Shown here piece by piece: positions 18,901 to 26,919 of a stretch of 47,937 nt of DNA. Source of the stretch: Pseudomonas sp. C1C7 (GTDB lineage: Bacteria > Pseudomonadota > Gammaproteobacteria > Pseudomonadales > Pseudomonadaceae). The stretch spans positions 1-47,937 of the forward strand of contig NZ_JABFMP010000042.1 of NCBI RefSeq assembly GCF_013359595.1, given 5' to 3'. The notes below the pieces were generated by a model. That model did not search any database. It saw only the letters and a list, made by a program, of their open reading frames with translations, and had not been told where the DNA came from. Position numbers and translations under genes: made by a program. Each line of letters opens with the position of its first letter. Position 1 is the first letter of the stretch.

Positions 18901-21900
18901 ACCACCTTCGGTGGCAAGGGTGACGACTTCATCCTCGGTGCCAAGACCAACCTGCCACCGACCGGTAACGAAGGTGACGACTGGATCGAGAAGGGCACCC
19001 AGGACGGTGCGCCCGGCGATAACTTCTCGCCATTGCTCAATGACGATGTGATCGGCAACGACATCTTCGTCGGCGGCGGTGGCTTCGACGAAATGATCGG
19101 CGAGGGTGGCGATGACATCTTTGTCGGCAGCGATGCCCAGGACAAGATGGACGGCATGTCCGGCTTCGACTGGGTGACCTACAAGAATGACAAGATCGGC
19201 GTGACCGTCGACCTGAGCCTGGCCGCGCTGGCGCAGCCACATGGCAACGCGCCAAACCAGAACGCCGGGGTGTTCAATCCGGTCGGCGCCTCGCCGGCCT
19301 CGATCCTCGACCGCTTTGCCGAGGTCGAAGGGGTGTCCGGTTCGCAATTCGGCGATGTGATCAAGGGCGATGACGTCGATGCGGTCACCATCCTCAACCA
19401 CGGCGGTACCACGGGCAGTGCGCTGACCAATGTGGACCTCATTAACGGTCTGCGGCAGTTGCTCATCGATGCCGGCTTGCCCACCACCGGTTTTGCCACC
19501 GGCAACATTCTGCTGGGTGGCAATGGCAGCGATTTGATCGAGGGCCGGGGGGGCGATGACCTGATCGAGGGTGACAAGTGGCTCAATGTCAGGATCGCGG
19601 TCTATGCCCCGGGCGACACCAACCATACCGGTCCGGAAATCGCCTCGTTCAACAGCATGGAAGACATGATCTCTCTCATGCTCAACGGCACCTATAACCC
19701 CGGTCAGCTCAAGGCCGTACGGGAAATCCTGCCCGGCACCTCGACCGGCGGGGCGGCGTTCGACACCGCGATTTTCTCCGGGCTTCAGAGCGAGTACACG
19801 GTTACTCAGGACACCCGCGGCACCGCCAGTCTGGCGGACGATGTATGGACAGTGACAGACACCGTCGCCGGTCGCGACGGCACTGACACCCTGCTGCACA
19901 TCGAACGCCTGCAATTCGCCGATGGCCAGCGAGTGCTGGTGCCCGGGCTCAACGCACAGCCGGTTGGCAGGCCGACCATTACCGATGTCAACGCCGGAGC
20001 AATCACCGTAGGCGACATGCTGACCGTCAGCGTCGCCGGCGTCACCGATGCCAACAACCCCGGAGGCAGTCTCGCCAACTCCTCGGTGTCCTACTACTGG
20101 CAGTTCGAGGCCGATCCGGGCAGCGGCGTGTTCGAAGACATCATCCTGCTGCCGGCCGGCGACCTGGCGTTCCAGAGCGCCGACGGCACGTCGTTCAAGG
20201 TCTCTCCCGACCTTGCCGGCTTGTCGCTGCGGGTCAAGGCGATTTACCAGGATGCCCATGGCACCACTGAAATCGTGTTCTCGCAGCCAACTGCCGCGGT
20301 AGTGCCCGGCGCACCGGTGGTACCGACCACGCCGACGTCCGTGGTCGATGCCAGTGAGGGAGGCGCGGGGCTGCACATGGTGCGCTCCGACCTCAACTTC
20401 ATCCTCGCGCAGATCAAGATTGCCGAGGCTGATGCGGCTGGCGCGGACATCCTCTCGCTGATCCCCAACATCCGCGCGCCGCTGGGCTTGCGCACGGTCG
20501 ACGGGTCGAACAACAACCTGATGAACCTCAACGGCAACGACCACACCGAATTCGGTGCCGCCGATAACACCTTCCCGCGCATCAGTGATCCGGTGCTCAA
20601 TCCGGCGGAGGCGGGAACCTCATATACGCAAAACAGCGGCCTGGTGATCGACTCGCAACCGCGCACCATCAGTAACCTGATCGTCGACCAGACGGCGAAC
20701 AACCCGGCGGCCTATGCCAACGCATACGACCCCGGCGCGGACGGGGTGCTCAATTTCGGCATACCGGCCGGCCAGCCAGGCAATGACGATGTGCTCAAGG
20801 ATGGCGTGCGGATAGTCGCCAGCCCCGGCCTGGATGGTCAGTTCGGTACCGGCGACGACCGCGACGTGTACCTGTTCGAGAACACCGCGCCGGATGCCGG
20901 ACTGTCGGCACCGTTCAACGCCTGGATGACCTTCTTCGGGCAGTTCTTCGATCACGGTCTGGATCTGGTTACCAAAGGCGGTTCGGGTACGGTCTTCATT
21001 CCTTTGAAAGAGGATGATCCGTTGTTCGTCGACGGCAGCCCCACCAACTTCATGGTGCTGACCCGTGCGACCAACCAGCCAGGCGCCGACGGCGTACTTG
21101 GCACGGCCGACGACATCCATGAGCACACCAACACCACCTCGCCGTTCGTGGACCAGAACCAGACGTACAGCTCGCATCCGTCGCACCAGGTATTCCTGCG
21201 CGGATACGTGATGACGGACGACGGCCCCATTGCCACCGGCCGACTGATCACCAACCGGGATCTGGGCGACGATGGCAAGTTCGGTACCTCGGACGACACC
21301 GAAATCGGCGGCATGGCCACCTGGAAAGTGGTCAAGGCGCAGGCCCGTGACATTCTGGGCATCAACCTGACCGACGCCGATATCGACAGCGGCCCGCTGC
21401 TGGCGACCGACGCCTATGGCAACTTCATCAAGGGGCCGAACGGCTTCCCGCAAGTGGTCATTCGGGTCAATAACGGCGCGGATGGCATTGCCGGTACCGC
21501 CGACGACGTCACCACCCTGGTCGAAGGCAATCCGCTCAATCCGGTCAACCTGACGAACGCAGTCCGTACCGGCCATGCCTTCCTCAACGACATTGCTCAC
21601 AATGCCGTGCCGGTCATTTCCGGTGGGGTTCTACAGGCTGATGGCGACACGCTTGTCGGCAATGATCAACCGGTCGGCCCGGGCGGGAACAACACGACCT
21701 ACGACAACGAACTGCTGGATGCGCACTACATCGCTGGCGACGGCCGGGTCAACGAGAACATCGGCCTGACCGCCGTGCACGCGATCTTCCACTCCGAGCA
21801 CAACCGCCTGGTCGCCCAGACCAAGGACACCGTGCTCGATTCCGGTGACGTGGCCTTCCTCAACGAGTGGCTGCTCGATCCGGTTGCTGCGATGCCGGTC

Positions 21901-24900
21901 AATCAGGCTGAGATCGACGCACTGGTGTGGAATGGCGAGCGCCTGTTCCAGGCCGCCAAGTTCGGTACCGAGATGCAGTACCAGCACCTGGTGTTCGAGG
22001 AATTCGCGCGGACCATCTCCCCGAACGTCGACCTGTTCTTCGCCCCGACCCAGGTCTACGACGTGGACCTCGATCCTTCGATCGTCGCCGAGTTCGCCCA
22101 CACCGTGTACCGGTTCGGCCACTCGATGCTGACCGAGACCGTCGATCGCTTCGATGTGAATTTCGACGTGATCAGCGATCCGAACAGCGCCAACCCCGAC
22201 CAGCAACTGGGCTTGATCGCGGCGTTCCTCAATCCGCTGGCGTATGCCGCCAGTGGCGTGACGCCAGAGGACGCGACCAGTGCCATCGTGCGCGGGGTCA
22301 CGCGCCAGGCCGGTAACGAAATCGACGAGTTCGTCACCGAGGCGCTGCGCAACAACCTGTTGGGCCTGCCACTGGATCTGCCGGCGATCAACATCGCCCG
22401 TGGCCGCGACGTGGGGATTCCCTCGCTCAACGCGTTCCGCCGCGACATCTACAGCCAGACCGGCGACACCCAGATGAAGCCGTACACCAGCTGGGTCGAC
22501 CTGGTGCAGCACCTCAAGCATCCGGAGTCGTTGATCAACTTCATCGCGGCTTACGGCACTCACAGCACGATCACCGGGGCCACCACCCTGGAAGCCAAAC
22601 GTGCCGCGGCGATCATGCTGGTGTTCGGTGATGGCGGGGTGAATGAACCGACTGACCGCCTGGCCTTCCTCAACGGCACCGGCGCCTGGGCCAATGGCGT
22701 CAACGGCGTGACGATCACCGGTGTCGATGCCATCGACATGTGGATCGGCGGCCTGGCCGAAGAGAAAAATCCGTTCGGCGGCATGCTCGGCACGACCTTC
22801 AACTTCGTGTTCGAGAACCAGCTGGAAAAACTCCAGGACGGCGACCGCTTCTACTACCTGGAACGTACTGCCGGCCTGTCGATGAACGCCGAGCTTGAAA
22901 GCAACTCGTTCGCCAAGCTGATCATGGCCAACACCTCGGCCACGCACTTGCCGGGCCTGGTGTTCTCCGATCCGGGCTACTACCTGGAAGTCGATCAGGG
23001 CAAGCAGTTCAACGAAGGCCTGGGCAACGCCGACCCGCTCAGCGAAAACAACCAGCAAGTGGTGTTCCGCGATAATCCGCTGACAGCGGGGCCGGACACC
23101 AACTACATCCGCTACACCGGCGATCAGCACATCGTGATGGGTGGTACCAACAATGCCGACATCCTCATCGCCAGTGAAGGCGACGACACCGTCTGGGGCG
23201 ATGGCGGCAACGATCGCATCGAAGGCGGCGACGGCAACGACCAGCTGCGTGGCGGTGCCGGCGACGACATCATCACCGACGCGGGCGGCGACGATAACAT
23301 CCAGGGCGGCGACGGCAACGACGTGCTCCACGGTGGTAACGGCGTCAACCTGATCATTGGCGGGTTCGGCAACGACTTCATCATCACCGGTGAAGACGCC
23401 TCCGAAGCCATTGGCGGCCAGGGCAATGACTTCATCCTGGGCAGCAAGGCCAACGAACAGGACATGGGTAACGAAGGCGACGACTGGATCGAGAAGGGCA
23501 CCTCCGACGGTGCACCTGGCGACAACTTCGATCCGTTGGGCAACGACCCGATCATCGGCAACGATGTCTTCATCGGCGGCAACGAGAACGACAAGTTCAA
23601 CGGTGAAGGCGGCGACGACATCATGGTCGGCAGCCTGGGCTTCGGCGACCGCTACATCGGTGGCTCGGGCTATGACTGGGCAACCTTCAAGGACCTGGCC
23701 CAAGGCGTCTCCATCGACTACACCGACCGCTTCTTCGATGTTCCGAAGGTGCCCGGCTCGGGAGCCTCGGCGCTGGTGCGGTTCGACATCATGGAAGGTC
23801 TGTCGGGTTCGTCCCACGGTGACTTCCTGCGCGGCGACAACGAGGACTCGACCTCGCTGCCTACCGCCGGTGCCAACGGCAGCGTGTTGACCAACATCGG
23901 CCTGATCAACGGGCTGTCCAGCCTGCTGCCAGCCGGCGCGACGTTCTTCGATGGCGGCAACATCATCCTCGGTGGCAGCGGCAGCGACCTGATCGAAGGT
24001 CGCGGCGGTGACGACATCATTGATGGTGACAAGTGGCTGAACGTACGCATCAGCGTGCGGCAGAACATTGATGGCACAGGTCCCGAAATCGCCTCGTTCA
24101 ACAGCATGGAGCCGATGGTGCCGCTGATGCTCAACGGTACCTACAACCCCGGCCAGCTGGTCATCGTGCGGGAGATCCTGACCGGCAACGACCGCTATGA
24201 CACCGCGGTGTACTCCGGTCTTGCCGATGAGTACCAGGTCACTGTGCAGGGCAACACTGTCATCGTTACCGACACGGTCGTCGGCCGTGATGGCGTCGAT
24301 CGCCTGACCGGCGTCGAACGGCTGCAGTTCGCAGACCGTGCGCAGGCCTCTGGCGTGGGCACCGCTGTCAACGCCGGCCCCACCGGGAACCTGGCGATCC
24401 TCGACGATGCCACTGGCGTGCGGGACGATACGCCGGTCGCCGGCCAGTTGCTGCGGGTCAGCAATCTGTCGGTGCGCGACGCGGACAATGTCACGGCGGC
24501 CAACCCGACCGGTGCGGTAACCGGTCCGGTGGCCTACTACTGGCAGGTCGAGAACATTGCCGGTTCCGGCGTCTACGAAGACATCACCGTTGTCGCCGCC
24601 GGCGAGGCATCGCGGGCGACTGGCACCACCTACCGGGTGACGGATGATGTGGCGGGCCTGAACATCCGCGTGCGCGCGGTGTATGAGGATGCCAAGGGCA
24701 CCCTGGAGATCGTCGACTCCAGGCCCAACAGCGCGGCGTCCGCAGCGCCAACCGTGACAGGGCTGGCGACGCAGAACCAGGTGTTGACCGTTAACCCGGC
24801 CACCATCGTCGATGTCGATGGCCTGAGCAATCCGCAGTTCACCTTCCAGTGGCAGATGACCAACGGAGTGACCTTCGTCAACATCCCGGGTGCCACCGGT

Positions 24901-26664
24901 ACCACGCTCACGCTCGGCCAGGCTCAGGTCGGCACGCAGGTGCGCGTGGTGGTCAGCTACGTGGATGACTTCGGTGTGCACGAAACCGTTCCATCGGATG
25001 CAACCGATCCGGTGGCCAACGTCAACGACGCACCGACAGGCTTGCCGCTGATCAGCGATACCACGCCGGATCAAGGGCAGGTGCTGACCGCAGTGACCGC
25101 AGGGATTGCCGACGCGGACGGGCTCGGAACCTTCAGCTACCAATGGCAGCAAGGTACCGGCGTTAGCTTCACCAACATCAATGGCGCGACCAATGCGACC
25201 TTCACCCCGGGTTCGGCGCAGGGCAACCTGCAACTGCGGGTGATCGTGCGCTACACCGACGGCTTCGGCACGCTGGAAACGCTGACCTCGGCGGCTACGG
25301 CAGCGGTGGTGGTACCGGCCGGTGTGGTCCTGACGGGCACCAATGCGGCCAACACCCTCACCGGCGGTGCGGGCGCGGACGTGATACTTGGGCTTGGTGG
25401 TGCCGATACGCTCAATGGCCTGGGCGGTAACGACCAGCTGTTCGGTGGTACTGGCGCCGACGTCCTCAACGGGGGAGACGACAACGACACCCTCAATGGT
25501 GAGGATGGCGCCGACACGCTCAACGGTGGTCTGGGTGCGGATGTGATGAACGGTGGTGACGGCAACGACACCTTTGTGGTCGACAACGTCGGCGACATCG
25601 TCAACGAAGCCGCCAATAACGGTACCGATCTGGTGCAAACCACTCTGACGAGCTACCTGCTCGGTGCCAACGTCGAAAACCTGACCTACACCGGCACGGG
25701 CAATTTCACCGGCACTGGTAACGCTCTGGCCAACACCCTCACCGGCGGGGTCGGCAACGACCTGCTCAACGGCGGTGTGGGGGCCGACCGGATGGTGGGC
25801 CTGGCCGGCAACGATACCTACGTCGTCGATAACAACGGCGACGTGGTGGTCGAAGCGGCGGGCGGTGGTACGGATACCGTGCAGACGGCGCTGGGCAACT
25901 ACTCGTTGAGCAACAACGTCGAGAACCTGCTCTACACCGGCGCCGGCAACTTCGTCGGTACAGGCAACGGCTCAAACAACGCCATTACCTCCGGAGCGGG
26001 TAATGACACCCTCAACGGCGGTGGCGGCGACGACATCCTCACCGGCAACGGTGGCAGCGACACCCTCAACGGCGACGGCGGCAACGACCAGCTGTTGGGC
26101 GGTCTCGGCATCGATGTTCTCAACGGCGGCGCGGGTGACGACACCCTTGACGGCGGTGACGGCGACGACGCCTTGAACGGTGGCGCAGGCAACGACTCGC
26201 TGCTGGGTGGGCTGGGCAACGACAACCTGGACGGCGGTAACGGCAACGATATCCTCGACGGTGGTGCCGGCAACGACACCGTGCTCGGCGGTGTCGGTGA
26301 CGATACCTTGCTGGGCGGCATCGGCAATGACTTCATTGACGGCGGAGCCGGCAACGATACTGTCACCGGTGGTGCGGGGAACGACACGATGGTTGCCAGT
26401 ACCGGCAACGACATCTTCAGGTTCTCCGCAGGCTTCGGAACCGATCAGATCATCGGCTTCGACGCCAACCCGGCAGGCGGCCAGGACCGGCTCGACATCA
26501 CGGGCCTGAACATCACCGCGGCAACCTTTGCCGCCAACGTCACCGTCACCGATGTCGGTGCCGATACGCTGCTCAGCTTCGCGGGAGCAACGGACACCAT
26601 TCGACTGGTGGGCGTGGGTGATGCGACGACCGTGACAGCCACGGACTTCATTCTGGCAACCTGA
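15904..26664 (+). CDS. Giant secreted RTX protein with two animal-type heme peroxidase domains (PepA-like)
   Basis: The 3586-residue product has no N-terminal signal peptide and no cysteine that I could find. Module 1 is residues 1-1480 and module 2 about 1490-2950. Each holds an animal heme peroxidase domain, an RTX block (near 907-960 and 2413-2480), a conserved SFNSME/LMLNGTYNPGQL segment and an Ig-like YYWQ unit. Two more Ig-like repeats follow, then a long C-terminal RTX array (about 3150-3500) and a secretion-signal-type tail. Peroxidase residues by analogy with myeloperoxidase: Q158, D161, distal H162, R427, E430, proximal H551 in domain 1; Q1680, D1683, H1684, R1948, E1951, H2073 in domain 2. 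Insertions of GxDGxxGTADD type occur four times per domain. The family match is the two-domain PepA (PP_2561) of P. putida. The likely exporter is the adjacent type I system. GAGG lies 9 nt before the ATG. Confidence 0.93.
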   Translation: MANFTKADLEFILKQIFIAEAHARGEDLTDLLPNSQVPWGLRTVDGSYNNLVAGQSEFGASDNSFLRLLDPQYQSPAYAGTGNVVDPAPRTISNLIVDQTPNNPAAVAANGGAPTVMSPGLDGVFGTADDKPVFLIPNQSPDVGLTASFNAWMTFFGQFFDHGLDLVTKSSTAMVVVPLQPDDPLFVPGSPTNFMVLSRAVHTAGADGIVGTADDGQQNTTSPFVDQSQTYSSHPSHQVFLREYMLNAAGEPVATGRLITNRDLGADGIFGTADDGDAENGGMATWAVVKAQARDILGINLTDADVHRVPLLLTDDYGNFIPGANGMPQVVIRISNGPDGIAGTADDVTQLVEGNRASPISLASAISTGHGFLDDIAHNAEPVITGGVLQADGDTDVGNAQPPGPGGTNLTYDNELLDAHYIAGDGRANENIGLTAVHHVFHSEHNRLVQQTKDTLLAAGDVNFLNEWLVDDVAAIPTTAEGIAALVWDGERLFQAAKFGTEMQYQHLVFEEFGRTIQPQIDEFLAPNGYDTSINPAILAEFAHVVYRFGHSMLTETVDRFDPEFNPLINDPDNPQLGLIAAFLNPLAFASSGATADEAAGAIIRGVTRQVGNEIDEFVTEALRNNLLGLPLDLPALNIARGRDTGIPTLNEARREFFAMTGDSQLKPYISWVDLLEHLKHPESLVNFIAAYGTHGALTAADVNTVDEKRAVAAALVLGGSAVINVGTPEERVFTANTADRLAFLNSEGIYAMVNGVTTTGVDDIDLWVGGLAEEKMPFGGMLGSTFNFVFETQMEALQNGDRFYYLSRTAGLDFGAELENNSFAKLIMLNTDVAHLSNTVFLTPTFTLEVDQTRQYTGLGADGRADPTGGLEINGVEIVPLVIRDNPDTPGADTNFLHYTGEDHVVLGGTAGNDIIISGDGDDTLYGDEGNDRLEGGAGNDAVLGGDGDDIITDAFGDNRLEGNGGNDVIIAGAMLVGGNLILGGDGQDFIVTTEDITTTFGGKGDDFILGAKTNLPPTGNEGDDWIEKGTQDGAPGDNFSPLLNDDVIGNDIFVGGGGFDEMIGEGGDDIFVGSDAQDKMDGMSGFDWVTYKNDKIGVTVDLSLAALAQPHGNAPNQNAGVFNPVGASPASILDRFAEVEGVSGSQFGDVIKGDDVDAVTILNHGGTTGSALTNVDLINGLRQLLIDAGLPTTGFATGNILLGGNGSDLIEGRGGDDLIEGDKWLNVRIAVYAPGDTNHTGPEIASFNSMEDMISLMLNGTYNPGQLKAVREILPGTSTGGAAFDTAIFSGLQSEYTVTQDTRGTASLADDVWTVTDTVAGRDGTDTLLHIERLQFADGQRVLVPGLNAQPVGRPTITDVNAGAITVGDMLTVSVAGVTDANNPGGSLANSSVSYYWQFEADPGSGVFEDIILLPAGDLAFQSADGTSFKVSPDLAGLSLRVKAIYQDAHGTTEIVFSQPTAAVVPGAPVVPTTPTSVVDASEGGAGLHMVRSDLNFILAQIKIAEADAAGADILSLIPNIRAPLGLRTVDGSNNNLMNLNGNDHTEFGAADNTFPRISDPVLNPAEAGTSYTQNSGLVIDSQPRTISNLIVDQTANNPAAYANAYDPGADGVLNFGIPAGQPGNDDVLKDGVRIVASPGLDGQFGTGDDRDVYLFENTAPDAGLSAPFNAWMTFFGQFFDHGLDLVTKGGSGTVFIPLKEDDPLFVDGSPTNFMVLTRATNQPGADGVLGTADDIHEHTNTTSPFVDQNQTYSSHPSHQVFLRGYVMTDDGPIATGRLITNRDLGDDGKFGTSDDTEIGGMATWKVVKAQARDILGINLTDADIDSGPLLATDAYGNFIKGPNGFPQVVIRVNNGADGIAGTADDVTTLVEGNPLNPVNLTNAVRTGHAFLNDIAHNAVPVISGGVLQADGDTLVGNDQPVGPGGNNTTYDNELLDAHYIAGDGRVNENIGLTAVHAIFHSEHNRLVAQTKDTVLDSGDVAFLNEWLLDPVAAMPVNQAEIDALVWNGERLFQAAKFGTEMQYQHLVFEEFARTISPNVDLFFAPTQVYDVDLDPSIVAEFAHTVYRFGHSMLTETVDRFDVNFDVISDPNSANPDQQLGLIAAFLNPLAYAASGVTPEDATSAIVRGVTRQAGNEIDEFVTEALRNNLLGLPLDLPAINIARGRDVGIPSLNAFRRDIYSQTGDTQMKPYTSWVDLVQHLKHPESLINFIAAYGTHSTITGATTLEAKRAAAIMLVFGDGGVNEPTDRLAFLNGTGAWANGVNGVTITGVDAIDMWIGGLAEEKNPFGGMLGTTFNFVFENQLEKLQDGDRFYYLERTAGLSMNAELESNSFAKLIMANTSATHLPGLVFSDPGYYLEVDQGKQFNEGLGNADPLSENNQQVVFRDNPLTAGPDTNYIRYTGDQHIVMGGTNNADILIASEGDDTVWGDGGNDRIEGGDGNDQLRGGAGDDIITDAGGDDNIQGGDGNDVLHGGNGVNLIIGGFGNDFIITGEDASEAIGGQGNDFILGSKANEQDMGNEGDDWIEKGTSDGAPGDNFDPLGNDPIIGNDVFIGGNENDKFNGEGGDDIMVGSLGFGDRYIGGSGYDWATFKDLAQGVSIDYTDRFFDVPKVPGSGASALVRFDIMEGLSGSSHGDFLRGDNEDSTSLPTAGANGSVLTNIGLINGLSSLLPAGATFFDGGNIILGGSGSDLIEGRGGDDIIDGDKWLNVRISVRQNIDGTGPEIASFNSMEPMVPLMLNGTYNPGQLVIVREILTGNDRYDTAVYSGLADEYQVTVQGNTVIVTDTVVGRDGVDRLTGVERLQFADRAQASGVGTAVNAGPTGNLAILDDATGVRDDTPVAGQLLRVSNLSVRDADNVTAANPTGAVTGPVAYYWQVENIAGSGVYEDITVVAAGEASRATGTTYRVTDDVAGLNIRVRAVYEDAKGTLEIVDSRPNSAASAAPTVTGLATQNQVLTVNPATIVDVDGLSNPQFTFQWQMTNGVTFVNIPGATGTTLTLGQAQVGTQVRVVVSYVDDFGVHETVPSDATDPVANVNDAPTGLPLISDTTPDQGQVLTAVTAGIADADGLGTFSYQWQQGTGVSFTNINGATNATFTPGSAQGNLQLRVIVRYTDGFGTLETLTSAATAAVVVPAGVVLTGTNAANTLTGGAGADVILGLGGADTLNGLGGNDQLFGGTGADVLNGGDDNDTLNGEDGADTLNGGLGADVMNGGDGNDTFVVDNVGDIVNEAANNGTDLVQTTLTSYLLGANVENLTYTGTGNFTGTGNALANTLTGGVGNDLLNGGVGADRMVGLAGNDTYVVDNNGDVVVEAAGGGTDTVQTALGNYSLSNNVENLLYTGAGNFVGTGNGSNNAITSGAGNDTLNGGGGDDILTGNGGSDTLNGDGGNDQLLGGLGIDVLNGGAGDDTLDGGDGDDALNGGAGNDSLLGGLGNDNLDGGNGNDILDGGAGNDTVLGGVGDDTLLGGIGNDFIDGGAGNDTVTGGAGNDTMVASTGNDIFRFSAGFGTDQIIGFDANPAGGQDRLDITGLNITAATFAANVTVTDVGADTLLSFAGATDTIRLVGVGDATTVTATDFILAT
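18622..18855 (+). repeat. RTX calcium-binding repeats, block 1 (within the giant gene)
   Basis: Glycine/aspartate-rich nonapeptides such as GDGDDTLYG, DEGNDRLEG and GAGNDAVLG begin near residue 907, just after peroxidase domain 1. These fold as calcium-dependent parallel beta-rolls in known RTX proteins. Looser repeats (GDDFILG, GNEGDDWIEKG) continue to about residue 1060. Confidence 0.85.
23140..23342 (+). repeat. RTX calcium-binding repeats, block 2 (within the giant gene)
   Basis: The array starts near residue 2413 after peroxidase domain 2, with GDGGNDRIEG, GDGNDQLRG, GAGDDIITD and GDGNDVLHG units. It occupies the same place relative to its peroxidase domain as block 1, supporting duplication of a whole peroxidase-RTX module. 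Confidence 0.85.
25354..26409 (+). repeat. C-terminal RTX array of the giant protein
   Basis: Residues about 3150-3500 carry the longest run of GGxGxDxLx units (GGAGADVIL, GGDGDDALN, GGAGNDSLL and so on). Two PF-like spacers of the form NDTFVVDNVGDIVNEA and NDTYVVDNNGDVVVEA, each followed by VENL-TYTG-type segments, interrupt it. The array precedes the C-terminal tail, the position where type I substrates carry their export signal. Confidence 0.9.
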
Positions 26665-26704
26665 GGTGTTGATCGATCCTGTTACGGCAGGTAGATGAAA
26701 GAAG

Positions 26705-26736
26705 AAGGGAGGGCATTGGATGCTCTCCCTTTTTTT
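26705..26736 (+). terminator. Rho-independent terminator of the giant gene
   Basis: AGGGAGGGCA (706-715 within the 26 kb block) pairs with TGCTCTCCCT (26721-26730) around a TTGGA loop with one G-T pair, followed directly by a run of T residues. It lies about 40 nt after the giant gene stop. Confidence 0.88.
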
Positions 26737-26770
26737 ATGGGCGAATGATCGTTTGCCGTAGCAGGCACTT

Positions 26771-26791
26771 ATTATAAGTCTGCTTAATAAT
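26771..26791. promoter_or_regulatory. AT-rich inverted repeat upstream of third MHS transporter
   Basis: ATTATAAG (26771-26778) and CTTAATAAT (26783-26791) form a near-perfect dyad with a 4-nt centre. It lies 15 bp before the shared 15-mer at 26806 and 129 bp before the transporter start. The AT-rich composition stands out in this GC-rich region. A LysR-type recognition site is plausible but unproven. Confidence 0.4.
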
Positions 26792-26805
26792 CCGCATAAC
26801 AAATA

Positions 26806-26820
26806 GAAAATTGACTAATC
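26806..26820. promoter_or_regulatory. Putative shared operator, copy 2
   Basis: The 15-mer GAAAATTGACTAATC is identical to that at 4173-4187 and sits at almost the same distance from the start codon of a paralogous transporter (99 versus 95 nt). It suggests that both transporter operons answer to the same regulator, most simply LysR-1 at 3169-4128. No regulator gene adjoins this copy. Confidence 0.5.
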
Positions 26821-26919
26821 ATCCCCCGGAACAAAAAATCCTCCCCACACCGCGCCACCAGAGCGCCCCTGATTCGCCGTTTCTCTCCTGCCAGAAAAAT
26901 AACCAAAGGAGCCCGACCC

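Noticed and set aside
21631..25638. Open frame of 1335 codons on the minus strand within the giant gene
   Set aside because: It mirrors the GC-rich codon bias and RTX repetition of the plus-strand gene; no family pattern or ribosome site was seen. The same holds for the 739-codon frame at 18325-20544.
25354..26409. Regular short DNA repeats that could look like a CRISPR array
   Set aside because: The repeats are in frame and encode RTX nonapeptides; there is no constant repeat with unique spacers.
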